NCBI GenBank assembly: GCA_965153455.1 | Contig: OZ234503.1 | Span: 9,004,762 to 9,068,761 of the forward strand | Direction: 5' to 3' | DNA from: Sphagnum compactum | Lineage: Eukaryota; Bryophyta; Sphagnopsida; Sphagnales | Length of the DNA stretch: 64,000 bases | Shown here: positions 1 to 10,681 of the stretch, one piece after another | How positions within the stretch are numbered: position 1 is the stretch's first letter | Layout of the letters: every line of letters starts with the position of its first letter | Translations under genes and position numbers: made by a program | The notes under the pieces: model-generated | Databases searched by the model: none | What the model was told of the DNA's origin: nothing | Seen by the model: the letters and a program-made list of their open reading frames with translations, nothing else

Positions 1-75
1 GGGGGCCTTATCCTACACTAAGGACTTCCTTACCCTACACTAAGGACTTCCTTACCCTACAATTAAGGACTTGCC
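1..75. repeat. 22-bp tandem repeat at window edge
   Basis: About three copies of a 22-bp unit containing CTAAGGACTTCC and TACCCTACA run from the window edge. The array may continue to the left. No coding potential was seen. Confidence 0.75.
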
Positions 76-1057
76 CCGAGGCGGCAGATTCGGCATTACC
101 CGGCCGGTTATCTAGTACAAGAAATTTTTTTGGGGGTCCAAAAGTGAAGACCTTTCTTTATGCCTTGTCTTTAAAGTAGACGTGAACTTAAACCCCACCC
201 TACGCAGCCAAGGAAAAAGAAAAGAGGAAAAGAAAAAGAAAAATAAACCGCTTTTATATGCCAGATGCTGACTTAGCTAAACGATAAAGAAATACCCACC
301 CACCCAGTATGCAAGCAAAGAGAGAGAGAAAAGATAAAAACTCACTTACGTAAAGTGGGCGGCGGGCCCACATTGGTAGAACTGGGAACAACTCGAGGTA
401 AGGACCCAGGGCCCAGGACCGGTTGGGTCCCATACCCAATCCCACTTACACGTCCTTAAATAATAATAATGAGACTGTTATGCACGCAAATCGTAGCCCA
501 CTAAATCCAACTGAAACCGACGGTGTGCAATTGAGCCCACCTACCAATGAGAACCCCGTGCGCGCCTGCGTGGCAATGGACAACCGACTAAAAGGTCGTC
601 CGGACTCGGAGACCGTCGGTAAGCGCATCCAACCGTTGAATCACAGACGGTACAATCCACGGCACAGAACGGATTTGAGTTTCCGTCGGTATGTTTCCAG
701 CCACCAACGAGGTGACAGTGGAGTAAAACCACGTCTTACGGTTTATCCGCATTCACACGGGAGGCGTTGTTGGGACCACAAGTTCAATCGACTCCTAATA
801 TGGTAGATGGCATGGCCATGTCCTCTCCCGCCTTTTTTGGGGGCTGGCTATATATGTATACATATATAATAGCCTAAATGCTATATATTTAAAATAAAAG
901 TGCTAAAATTATGTGCTTTTTGGAGATTTTCAATATGCCTAATTCGACCAAATATTAAGAAAGAAAAATATTTTCAGATTTCTATACATGGTTCAAGTAA
1001 GTGTAGGCAAAAAAAAAGATAGAAGGATGTTTTAAAAAAAATTACGTGGATACTTAG

Positions 1058-1122
1058 CTCGTGGCCAAAATAAAATTGGCTAAACGTTGCTGTGGTTCAT
1101 CGCCAGTTTGGCTATAACACAA
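1058..1122. repeat. Diverged copy of TGTAGCC MITE-like repeat
   Basis: The segment resembles the core of the copies at 38007, 4200 and 5597. It has TTGGCTAAA, then a spacer, then TCATCGCCA and TTTGGCTA. It is the most diverged of the four and the match is by eye. Confidence 0.4.
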
Positions 1123-1546
1123 AATTGCCAAAAAAAACACACACACTCTGGGTCGTTCGTGTGCATTCACACGGGAGGGTTATTGAGATCACAAGTTGGG
1201 TCAGAATCAGCCAATTATTCGACTCCTATATGGCAGGTGGCATGGCAATGGAGTCTCTGTGGGTAGCAGTATGTCTCTCTGTCGCTCTTACCGATTCTTT
1301 CTGCACCTGCTGCGTGGGAAGCGCGGCGATCTCCTTCTCTCAACTGCATTTGCGCCAGAAATTTTTGACATGGTCTAGCAATTTGAGCCAGCTAGCCAGT
1401 TAGACACACTGAGAATTACACTTTTGTCTGTTGCTTTTCTGCTGTGATTCGTGAAAAATTTGAACAGGCAGTTGGGGAAGATATAAGCTTGAGAATTCGA
1501 GAAACACTTGATTTCTGTTCCGGAGAATAGTGGAGTAAAACGTCCC

Positions 1547-1549
<3 letters not shown>

Positions 1550-1583
<34 letters not shown>
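1550..1583. repeat. (GA)n microsatellite
   Basis: An uninterrupted GA run of about 34 bp. Similar GA or CT runs sit in the leaders of other genes here, for example 15603-15619, so it may lie in a 5' untranslated region. Confidence 0.9.
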
Positions 1584-1584
<1 letters not shown>

Positions 1585-1846
1585 ATGTGTGCTTTGAGAA
1601 AGAGGGCGTGTGTGGTTTTTTTGCATTTTCGGTAGCGAATATTTAGTCAGGTGTCGGTTGCAAGGAATTGAGGTTCTGTAAATAAAGAGGCGTCCGTTAG
1701 TGTGTGAGTGAGAGGCCGTATGAAAATTTCCGCTTTCTCCTGTTCAGCGTTTGGTAGTTTCTTGTGTAGAGCGAAAATTCTGGCGTCGTCTAGAGAAAAT
1801 ATCTTGGGGTTGTTCTTGCACGCTGGTGGCGCAAATTACTTACACA

Positions 1847-2311
1847 ATGCCGGACTGGAAAGGCCCTTCCTCATTCGATCGGTTCACTGCGCTTCTTGAC
1901 TTTCAGCGAAATGTTGACATAGACAAGCCATCGCACTGTGCCAGCAACAGCAACGCGAATTCTTCGCAGAGGGAGATTATTGACGCTAGGAAGGTTTCTA
2001 GTTCTCCACAATCGCACGATCATGTAAGGGCCGGAGCTGGATCACAAAACACCTTCACACGACTAGTACGGCAGCAGCATCATGACATTTTCTCTTCCTC
2101 TGCAGCTATGGAGATTGACGACGATCACAAAACCGGTATAATCTCGTCATCTTTCACTCAACGGTTGCCTCAATTCTCATTCTCTCCGCGAATCTTTATG
2201 TTCAATGCATTGAAAAGAGTTCTTTCGGGAGACGATTCGAGCGCGGCCAGAATACAAAAACGGTCTAAGATAATGGCACCTTCTTCGTCTGCGAACCAGA
2301 TGATATATTGA
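1847..2311 (+). CDS. Hypothetical 154-residue protein, unrecognised
   Basis: The frame from ATG 1847 to TGA 2309-2311 encodes 154 residues beginning MPDWKGPSSFDRF. It is rich in Ser, Asp and His and has a basic patch (RIQKRSKIM) near the C-terminus that could be a nuclear signal. There is no known domain, signal peptide or membrane segment. A GA-rich leader precedes it, and an AATAAA at 2513-2518 could serve as a poly(A) signal. The frame is open upstream of the ATG but only from a non-ATG codon. No intron is obvious. It could be a small real gene, the first exon of a longer one, or chance. Confidence 0.35.
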   Translation: MPDWKGPSSFDRFTALLDFQRNVDIDKPSHCASNSNANSSQREIIDARKVSSSPQSHDHVRAGAGSQNTFTRLVRQQHHDIFSSSAAMEIDDDHKTGIISSSFTQRLPQFSFSPRIFMFNALKRVLSGDDSSAARIQKRSKIMAPSSSANQMIY

Positions 2312-3300
2312 GAAAGGCAAACATTGTCTTGGAATCAATAGGTACTTGAGGAAGAGAGAGAGAGAGAAAGAAAAAAAGAAAGAAAAAAGGCAGCTAGCAT
2401 TTTAGACATTGTCTAATGTTTTGAGCTTGTATCCACTTCTTACTGCCTTGTAGGCTTCTACATAAACCACAAGGTCCTGTAGCAACAAGCAGGTTCTTTG
2501 CTTCTGCTGTACAATAAACAGACTCGCTTCATTTCTAGAGACGCATTCACTTAGAGATGCTTCTCTTGTTGGCCATGGAAACAACATCAAACATGAGTAT
2601 TAAGTTATGTTTTTGTGAAGATCTGTGTATAAGAAAAAACTATGCTTGCAATGTGCACACTGTATTTTCCTCCTGGCTTTATTATGATGAATGCAGCAAC
2701 CTAGAGAGCAGCTCCATGTTTTTGTTTTCTTTTTGGGGTTTGGCAAAACTAGTAGAAGCTTACCACCCATTTTGAGTTCTCATGAGATTTGAATTGCAAT
2801 AATGCACCAAAAATTATTAATAGAGGACACACTTTGTAGGTTGTAATTTATATCCATATCTTTTTAAAGGATCAAACATATACTTCACACACATTACTAT
2901 ACTTTCCTCTTTTTGTTTTTGTTTTTTAGAGAATGATTTTGCTGTTGGAGAGATTGCACCCCAATTTTGTTCTGAAGACAAAAAACCCATTTCTGACAAA
3001 AACCCATTTCTCTCTATGTGCACACAAGTAAGTACCTTACTGAATATATAATGTATGTATGTAATGAATTCCATGGATAACAACAACAAGTGGCTCATCT
3101 TGCAAATGGATCTGCCCCCCTTATTGCAAGTTCCAAAAAGGCCACAGTGAACAACCAGCACCAGTTCTTTAATTTTCTGGTGAATTATTGCCAGATTTCT
3201 TTACTTTTAAAAAACCCTGGCTACCAATACAAAAGGGCAAAAAAGAGGGGGGGTTTTGAATTTAAATCGCCTAAAAAGTGATGGAAATTTTTATTTTTGA
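2312..3300. other. Intergenic, no gene seen
   Basis: The stretch starts with a GA-rich tract (2354-2390). The rest is AT-rich sequence with short open frames that show no family resemblance. Confidence 0.5.
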
Positions 3301-3309
3301 TTTTTTTGG

Positions 3310-4150
3310 GGGAGAGATTTTTGACAATTTATGTCTACTGGCTGCAGTTTGTACAGCTCGTGTTCATCAGCTAGTATGTACGTAATCTGCTACTTCTGGC
3401 TCTGGCCTGTTCACCATAAGTGGATTCTAGATAAGAAGCCTGTGCACTTGCTACAACACACATGACATTAGTATAGAGAACCCCAACCCCTTGGTCGTCA
3501 AGCCACAATTGCACGTTCCGGAGCCAACACTGTTGGTTATCATTGAGCACACTGAGCATTTGGAGCTGGGTCTGGTAGGCACAGTACAATAGACGATCTG
3601 GTGTGGACTCTCGTAATCTATCATAATACTTGAGAGTTTGTTGCCACCAGAAATACTCCAATGGATACCTTCCAAACTCCCCCAACACAGCAAAAGTGCT
3701 TGTTGTTTTATTGACCCCTAATATTCCTCTCAGGAACATTCTATGTACTTGTTCTGCTTGTTGCAACCCTTTCGCCCCTGTACAACCTGTCCACACCTCG
3801 CATGCATAGCTCAGTACTGGGCGTACCAGTGAGTCGAACAACTGACACATTACTTTCGGATATGTTATGCTCAGATCATTGCATCTGCGGCGTAATGCAA
3901 ACAGTGCCTTCTTCCCAGCAGCGGTTAGTTTGTCTATGGCTACTGCCATGCCTCTTGTACTATGTAACTCTAAGCCCAAGTATCTGAATGATTGAACCCG
4001 CTCAATGGTTGTCCCTCTGTATGTGAACTCTGGCGCTGCACTGCGGCATTTCTCAAACACCACCACCTTGGTCTTGCTCACATTGATGACCAATTGTTGT
4101 TCAACACAGAACTCAGACAGGGTTTCAATCGCCGACTCACCAGAAGTAAG
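3310..4150 (-). pseudogene. LINE (non-LTR) reverse transcriptase, 5'-truncated fragment
   Basis: On the minus strand an open frame encodes the part of a LINE ORF2 that follows the catalytic YADD box. A thumb-like segment contains LVINVSKTKVVVFE, then FTYRG and FRYLGLELH. These lead into SLVRPVLSYACEVW, a hallmark of plant LINE proteins, and finally SRLRTY before a stop at 3371-3373. Palm motifs A to C are absent: homology begins abruptly near 4150, where AT-rich DNA replaces it. This is the usual outcome of 5' truncation on insertion. The homologous frame decays past about 3310. The remaining frame is long and unbroken, so the copy is fairly young. It cannot encode an active enzyme. Confidence 0.9.
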
Positions 4151-4199
4151 AAATAATAATAGTAAAAATCTCAAGGTTTCTATATTTGATTTTTAAGTG

Positions 4200-4302
4200 T
4201 GTAGCCATAAATTTTGAAGCTTGATTATAAAGATTCATACATAAAATCTGTTTGTAGCCAGATTTTACTAAATCTTCATAGGGATGATTGCCATTTTTTC
4301 TG
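4200..4302. repeat. TGTAGCC MITE-like element, copy 2
   Basis: Begins TGTAGCCATAAA, contains an internal TGTAGCCAGATTTTACTAAATC, and ends with GGATGATTGCCA. It matches the layout of the copy at 38007-38110. It abuts the LINE fragment. Confidence 0.55.
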
Positions 4303-5596
4303 CATCTTCCTATTGGTAATATTATTTTTTTGGAATTTTAATATAAGATGTTTAATAAACTCATACGAAATATTGATACTTGATGGCTGCAAATTTGATG
4401 AAAAATGGTAAAAAAAAAGAAATTAAAAATGGAAAATTTTAATCAATGACCGTAGAAGTGTTACACTTTGGGTGAATAAAGTGACCAAATGAAATGTGCA
4501 TAAGGATAAGTGTAAGGTAATGCTCAAGGAGTGGGGTGTTCTTTGAAATAAGCACTCCCATGTACGCTCTATAACATGACTTGCAAATACACTAGAATTT
4601 TTTGCCTAGTGCTTTATGAAACATAATATATTAATACCCATTTTCTAACTCATTGATATTGAATTTTTTTATTTAAAAAAAATGAGTCTAAATGTTGGGA
4701 TTTAATTGCAAGAATTTAAGAAACATGATATCGATACACATTTTTGAATTGATCGGTATTAATTTAAGAAAACTAAAAAAATGGAATCTAAATTTTGGGA
4801 TTCAATTGCAAAAACTCAACCCAACCTCATATGGGTTGATTTTGGAGGTATATTATATGCCCTCAAATCTCTAAGGACCTCATACGTATTTGAGGTGTTT
4901 AGACCAATTAACTTATGTACCATAACTTGTGGTAATCAGGTTGTTAATCCCTAATAAGGTGTCCCTAATAGGGTGCTCCGACCAAAGGCAAAAAGACTTT
5001 GGGATACAACTTTTGGCTTGAACTATATGGAGATTCCAATCTCAAATTTTATCTTGCATTCAAAGTACGTAACCATGTGAGGTCTAGTTCCATACATCAT
5101 GTTGTTTGAAGTAGCAATGAAAAAGGTAGAGCAATCATGTAATGAGGCCATTTCTGGTTAAAATTTCTTTTGCAAATAAACATCAACTCCAAGTTGTTAC
5201 AAGGAAGAATGTTTTCTCCATTGAGTGTTTCAGCATCAACATCTATGTTGCCTTTTGTCGAAGATTGTGTGTACTCAAATATAAACTATGACTCCAAAAT
5301 TGGAATTACCCAAGGAATGCATAAAAAAAGTTGTCTTTTAGTATTGTGGGGATTGTTATGTAATCTAATGCAACATATGTTGAAACATTTTGTAATTGCA
5401 AACAGAAGGGAATTTTTACATTTGTGAACTAATTTGTGCAAGGCCACACCTTCTTTCAACTTATTTCCCTAAGTTTGCAAACAATCTTTTCCAAAGGAAA
5501 CTGTAACACAAAATACAGATTTCAAATGGCCCAAATTTGCCAGATTTCAAATTTAAAAAATTCCAAATTGCCAGAGTCTTATGCTACCTTCCAGAA

Positions 5597-5702
5597 GGTA
5601 GCCAAGAATATAGAAGGATTTTTTTCCCCCTACTTTCATATCTATTATGTAGCCAAATTTGGCTAAATTGTTTTTTTGGATGATTGCCACTTCAGCTATG
5701 TC
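5597..5702. repeat. TGTAGCC MITE-like element, copy 3
   Basis: Shares TGTAGCCAAATTTGGCTAAAT, then GGATGATTGCCACTT and GCTATG, with the copies at 4200 and 38007. The ends are degraded. Confidence 0.5.
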
Positions 5703-5754
5703 ACAAAATCCTTAAAAAAAACCCTTCCTCAGACCATGCATGCCCAATGCATTG

Positions 5755-5867
5755 TTGCTCGAGGCACATGTTGAGGGCATGCTTGCCTTTTGGGAATGCC
5801 CTCAACTTATGCCTCAACTAACAAGCCCTCCTTTCTAGAATGCCCCACCCAAGGACATTGCCCTACA
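5755..5867 (-). repeat. GTAGGGTAATGCCC hairpin repeat, inverted copy
   Basis: The reverse complement reads TGTAGGGCAATG, then GGGTGGGGCATTC, AGGGCTTG and TTGAGGCAT. It aligns along its length with the copy at 19637-19751. Confidence 0.6.
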
Positions 5868-6164
5868 CGTAAGGGCTTTTCATTGACTACTCAAGGTTAA
5901 AGCTGAAAGCATTTGAAAATTTTCCATGCAAAAGTTGGAAAGCATAGTTGGAGTGATCACTATTAAATGTGCCCCACAATAGCCATGGCACCTTTCCACA
6001 AAACCCATGGGACCATTTTTTTTTAAAATTACTCAAAGGACGCATCCAAAAACATTTGATGACTAGACATTATGTGGAGCAAGTATGGTCGTATGTGATT
6101 GTTTTTCAAAAAATTGACCTATGTGATGTTTTACCACCCGTTGAAAACCTATCAATGGAGGAAA

Positions 6165-6318
6165 ATGACTATGTAACTATTTAGGTTTTCGTTTGCTCTC
6201 ATGTTTTGAAGAGTTTTCAAAGGTGTTAGTGTGTGCTCCAAAAACTAACACTCAATGAAAACTCTTCAAAACATGGAACAAAATGAAAACCTAAGTCATT
6301 ACACTAACATAGTCATCC
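6165..6318. repeat. Long near-perfect inverted repeat (hairpin)
   Basis: Two arms (6181-6219 and 6256-6294) are reverse complements with few mismatches. They share TTAGGTTTTC and CATGTTTTGAAGAGTTTTCA with their complements. Inside is a smaller TGTTAGT/ACTAACA pair. Weaker complementarity (AATGACTATGT) extends outward to about 6165 and 6318. It is probably a foldback MITE; the stem length would also suit a small-RNA precursor. Confidence 0.8.
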
Positions 6319-6479
6319 AGGTTTTTGGACTACTGTCGATTGGACTAGTGTCCCATCACAAAGCTTTGAATGGGAAGGCCATCAAATGCATAGGCACTAA
6401 ACCCCAGCTCTTTAACGTGTTAAGTGTTTGATGATTGGTCCATCTACCTTAGTTTTCACTTGATCCCACATTTTGATGA

Positions 6480-7540
6480 ATATTCACTAGGTGTTATTTA
6501 ATCCTTGTTGGTTTGAACCAATGTCAAACACATGTATAAACAATGTAACCTTAGTATATTGGATGGAAATGAATATGCTGAAACCCTGGCAAACTCCATA
6601 AAACAAAGCACCCAGGCAGGTGAGAAAAGAAGGAACGAAAAGAAAGGACCAAAGTCTAAGGCAAAGGAGCCAAACCCAAAATGGGTCATGTTCCAACACC
6701 CCCACCAATTGCAAGAAGCGAAAAAGGGATGGGAAACTTGAAATTTTGGTAAGCCTAGAAAAGTCCTCATTTACAATGATAACATGTTTCAAAATAGAGT
6801 TTGCTTGAACCCTTTACAAAGTTATCAACACCTTGTACCTATGAAAAACTCACAAAATATCTAGAGGGCCATCAAAGCCTTTGTCAACCATGCCATGTTA
6901 ACACATCGATGAAGAAAATCATTTGTTCATTGGTACAAACAACCAAAAACTTCTACAATAATGGAATGAACGCATTCATTTAGTGTCAATCATGGTAGAG
7001 TCCTTCTTTAGCTTAAGCCACCATTGTCACGTAAACCTTGCAAGATGAAACAACTTGCAAAACCAAATTTACCTGGGTGGGATTAGCAATTACAACATCA
7101 ACCAAAGTGCGAATGCCATCAACCAATAACACAATGTCAATTTGTTAGTGAAAATACTATAAAAAAAAGGCAATGGAAGCATGTGAGTTTACTCCTGTGA
7201 AACATGAAACCCCAACTTTTTCACGATGAAAGTGAAAGCATCTCGAATGGCATGATGGGATTCAATCCAATCCTCACCATGGGAATAACAAAGAGGGTTC
7301 AAGGTGGGTCCCTATTAGAACTAAAAACTAACCAAAAATGCACTAAGTCAACTTGAAAACTAAAGGTTAAGGGAGGTCCAACTTGGTGTGCAACACAAAG
7401 GACAAAACATTTGAAGCCAAATGGAATAATCAAATGACCAAACGAACAAAAAATCAAGCATTCGCCTTTAGGCCCATGTACGACCTCAAACACATACAAT
7501 GTGAATTAAAAGCCATGTCATTAGAGATGATGATGGAGAA
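6480..7540 (-). pseudogene. Probable C-terminal continuation of decayed reverse transcriptase
   Basis: The minus strand continues from the recognisable reverse transcriptase relic in the same direction. Open stretches with protein-like composition are broken by stops. No motif was identified, so assignment to the same retroelement is by continuity only. Confidence 0.3.
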
Positions 7541-7559
7541 TGAATGGTTGTGTAATTTG

Positions 7560-8685
7560 TTTGAGATGCTTTCCTAAAATCAATTTATTCCCCTTTCTAC
7601 AACTGCATGAAAAGTGGACCACAAGTCACCACATATGGGGGAAGGAAGTTTTTGTCCAAACTTCAAATGGGCTTGGAAGGGAAGTAAATACAAATTGTTA
7701 GCACCTATTGCCTCCAATAAAAATGGGCAACTATTTGATAGGAATTTAATGGTGATGACAGGTGCAACCAATGTTGAACTCCTTAAATAGGTTGTTTACA
7801 CAATGAACTTTGTGGAAATGAGGCCAATCCCCCCATGAGAAATGAAAAGAGAAGCTTGATGGTGCACCAAAGGGGTTTGTGGGCAATCCCAAAGACCAAG
7901 CCCAAAAAACACCTTAAAACTAGCATGAAGGTCATGTCAAAAAAGGCAAATTAATGTTAAAATGTTGACAAAGGAAAGAACGAAAAGAACCAAAAAAAAA
8001 ATCTTTAGGTGAAACATTGAGAAAAAATCCCGCAAGATACTTGGCCATCCCCTAACCTTGAAAACATATTTACATGGAAAACATCCTTGTCCAACATGTC
8101 TTATAAAAAAGAAGAAATGAAAGAAGTAAATCCAAATGGGACACCTAAAACCTTGATATCATGTGAAGGGCAACAAAAACTAATGAGAAGAAAAAAACCA
8201 AGAGACAAACTAAAAGGTGACCAAGCTATTAAACACTTGCAAAATAAATCACAAGCCCCACAAAAACCAAATAATAAAAAAAATGTTCCAAAATAAAAGG
8301 AACGACAAAAGCATGACTAATAAAGGATGGGAAAATACAAAAAGGAAAAAACCCCCATAGGAGATTGTAACGCCCAAAAATGGGCTAACGCAAAAATAGG
8401 CATGGCAAGCAATTCACCCTAGCATGTGCCCACTAGAAAATGGATAATGGACATCTCCTTTAAAAGGGAATGGTGGTTGAAAAAAAGGGGAACATGTTGG
8501 GCAAAAAAGGACTGAATAAAAGGAAAAAGGTGAAACAATTGGCTTCTTATCATGCACAGTTCATAAAAGATGGTGTTGAAAGCATTTACATCATCCACCT
8601 ATAACACCACCCAATCAAAATGGATGTCTAAAGTAGCTTAGACACCATGAACCATTGTTTCACACACACCCTTGACTACTATTTT
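7560..8685 (-). pseudogene. Decayed reverse transcriptase, C-terminal half
   Basis: Minus-strand translation gives reverse transcriptase landmarks in the right order, broken by stops and frameshifts. A motif A-like VDDVNAFNTIF lies at about 8567-8600 and GTC-GELL, matching the GTRQGDPL box, at about 8405-8432. PIFALAHF follows. VLGVPFGFTSFISSFL and LDKDVFH lie at about 8060-8157, QASLFISHGGIGLIS near 7823-7865 and LVAPVITIKFLSN near 7733-7775. The order matches a plant non-LTR-type reverse transcriptase family. The catalytic Asp-Asp box is not legible. The CACTA element at 8686-11281 separates this half from its N-terminal part. Confidence 0.8.
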
Positions 8686-9165
8686 CACTAGTAGAAAACT
8701 TGAATTTTATTACTAAAAATTTTGGTAAAAAAATACCAAATTTGATAGGGGTTTGAAAGACCACTTAGTCATCTTGGACAAGTTGATGTCGACATGTCCA
8801 ATGTGACTAAGGTGGTTTTTTTAACTGGCACCATTTGATTAGTCATTTTGATTGGTTAAATCTATGCCCATATCAAAAAAAATTGTGGCAAGCAAATAGG
8901 TAGGTAGGTAGGTGGTAGCCTAGCCTATCCTACCCTATCCTACCTTATCCTACTTGACTTATGTCAACCTAATTTAATGATCCTACTTAGTCTAGCCTAT
9001 TTTATCCTACTTGACTAACCTTAACCTAACATAGTAATCCTACTTAGCCTACCCTACCTACCTTAGCCCCTTAAGCATGTACATAGGTTATAATGTTAGG
9101 AATTGAACCCTTGACCTCCCCAATGCTAAACCAACTCCTTAACAAATGGACCACACCATCAAAAG
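8686..9165. repeat. Left arm of internal inverted repeat
   Basis: This arm pairs with 10195-10681 in opposite orientation. Both share, in order from the outer end, GTAAAAAAATACC, TGATAGG-GT, TTGGACAAGT, GGTAGGTAGG tracts, a CATG-TTAAG word and the tRNA-like segment. The arms have diverged, so pairing is patchy. Confidence 0.65.
9099..9158 (-). other. tRNA-like pol III promoter boxes, minus-strand copy
   Basis: On the minus strand an A-box-like TGGTGTGGTCCATTTG is followed about 40 bp later by a B-box GGTTCAATTCC (complement at 9099-9109). This spacing is typical of tRNA-derived SINE heads. No cloverleaf with a usable anticodon was found, so it is not called a tRNA gene. It points outward, away from the central satellite. 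Confidence 0.6.
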
Positions 9166-9359
9166 GTGATCAACTTTTGTCAATTTTTTTATTTCACATG
9201 TTTATTTCGACACGTCATTATAAGATTATGTGTTAAGAACATGAAAAATCACAGGAACAAAGGCTAAAAAAAAGGTCTAAGTCTAACTTTCAAACAAGGA
9301 ACAAAATAAGATTATGTGATTCCAAAAAAAAACACAAGATGTGCACAACAAACGTGAAG

Positions 9360-10140
9360 ACAAGATTTTATTATGCTAATGCATGCATTTAACCATTAGG
9401 TTTCGCCATTACTTTAAATCAGTAAATTTAGCCATTAAGTTTAGCCATTACTTAAAGCCATTAAGTTTAACCATTAGGTTTGGCCATTAGTTTAAGTCAT
9501 TGAGTTTAGCCATTATTTTAAGGCACTAAATTTAACCATTAGGTTTAGCCATTATTTTAAGCCATTAAGTTTAGCCATTACTTTACTTTAAATCATTGAG
9601 TTTAGTCACTAGGTTTAGCCAATGGTTTAAATCATTGAGTTTAGTCATTAAGTTTAGCCATTAGGTTTAGCCAATAGTTTAAGCCTCTGAATTTAACAAT
9701 TATTTTAAGCCATTGAGTTTAGCAACTAAATTTAACCATTACTTTAAATCATTGAGTTTACCCACTACGTTTAGTCATTACTTTATGTCACTGAATTTAG
9801 CCATTGGGTTTAACCATTACTTTAAATCATTGAGTTTATCCACTAAGTTAAGGCAATAATTTAAGATTTTAGTCACTAGGTTTAGCTAATAGTTTAAGTC
9901 ATTGAGTTTAACCATTAGGTTTAACCGTTATTTTAAGTCACTAAGTTTAACCATTAAGTTTAGCCAATAGTTTAAGTCACTGAATTTAGCCATTAGGTTT
10001 AACCATTATTTTAAATCATTGAGTTTAGCCATTAAGTTTAACTATTACTTTAAATCGTTGAATTTAGCCATTAAATTCAGCCACTATTTTAAATCACTAA
10101 ATTTAACCACTAGTTGTCACCTAGGTTTAGCCATTATGTT
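9360..10140. repeat. TTTARCCATT mini-satellite inside the CACTA element
   Basis: About 780 bp of short units of roughly 13 bp with consensus TTTARCCATTANK. Variants such as TTTAAGTCATTGAG and TTTAGCCATTAGG alternate, giving roughly sixty monomers. It fills the centre between the two inverted arms. The same core word dominates the array at 42.7-44.8 kb. Confidence 0.85.
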
Positions 10141-10194
10141 TAATGATGTGAAATGAACATTTGAAATAAAAACTTGATAAAAGTTAAACATTTT

Positions 10195-10681
10195 TTATGG
10201 TGTAGTCCATTGGTAAGGATTCGGTTTATCATTGGGAATGTTTGAGGTTCAATTCCTTATTTTTACAACTTATGTGCATGTTAAGAAGGTTAAGGTAGGT
10301 AGGTTAGACTAAGGTAGTTAGGTTAGATTAGGTTAGGTAGGTTAGGCTAGGTTAACACCTACCTGCCTAAATGCATTTTTTTGACCTACATGAACTTATT
10401 TATTACCTACTTACCTACCTATTAATTTTCAAAATAATAATCCAAAAAATGATTTTAATTTAGGTATAAAATTGACCTAGTCAAATGGTCCATTATCCAC
10501 CAGTCAAATAATCAGTCACTATGCTAGTCAAAATGGCAAGGTCTAATTTGATTGCTCAGTTGCGCTAAACATGTACAAAATGACTTGTCCAAATTGGCAG
10601 GGTGATTTTTTTGACACCTATCATTTTTGGGTATTTTTTTACTAGAAACCCTAGTCGAAAAAATCATGAATTGTAATAGTG
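10195..10681. repeat. Right arm of internal inverted repeat
   Basis: Complement of the left arm 8686-9165, ending TAATAGTG at 10681 (complement CACTATTACAATTC). The shape 8686-10681 looks like a complete foldback element. The further 600 bp to 11281 then carries another terminus of the same family, suggesting duplication or nesting of ends. Confidence 0.6.
10198..10256 (+). other. tRNA-like pol III promoter boxes, plus-strand copy
   Basis: An A-box-like TGGTGTAGTCCATTGG starts at 10198 and a B-box GGTTCAATTCC lies at 10246-10256. This is the mirror copy of the pair at 9099-9158 and also points outward. A lone GTTCGATCC word on the minus strand near 10750 may be a further decayed copy. Confidence 0.6.

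Larger units (their letters stand above)
76..1700. other. GC-richer promoter-like segment with an internal duplication
   Basis: From about 360 to 830 the DNA is richer in C and G than its surroundings. It is open in several frames on both strands, but nothing recognisable is encoded and only non-ATG starts open the longer frame. A block near 745-825 recurs at about 1160-1247 with small indels; both contain ATTCACACGGGAGG, ACAAGTT, CGACTCCTA and GGTGGCATGGC-like words. I read the region as a duplicated upstream regulatory segment for a transcript running rightward, with a GA microsatellite at 1550-1583. This is inference from position and composition. Confidence 0.4.
4303..6180. other. AT-rich intergenic DNA with repeat fragments
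   Basis: No gene is recognised. It holds a partial copy of the GTAGGGTAATGCCC repeat (4511-4570), an inverted copy (about 5755-5867) and a TGTAGCC MITE-like copy (5597-5702). The open frame at 5969-6184 resembles nothing known. Confidence 0.5.

Noticed and set aside
423-806. 127-residue plus-strand frame near the window start
   Set aside because: It opens at a non-ATG codon, has no family resemblance and overlaps frames on the other strand in a GC-rich promoter-like region.
9099-10256. True tRNA genes
   Set aside because: A and B boxes are visible, but no cloverleaf with paired acceptor stem and anticodon could be drawn; they are better described as tRNA-like or SINE-like.
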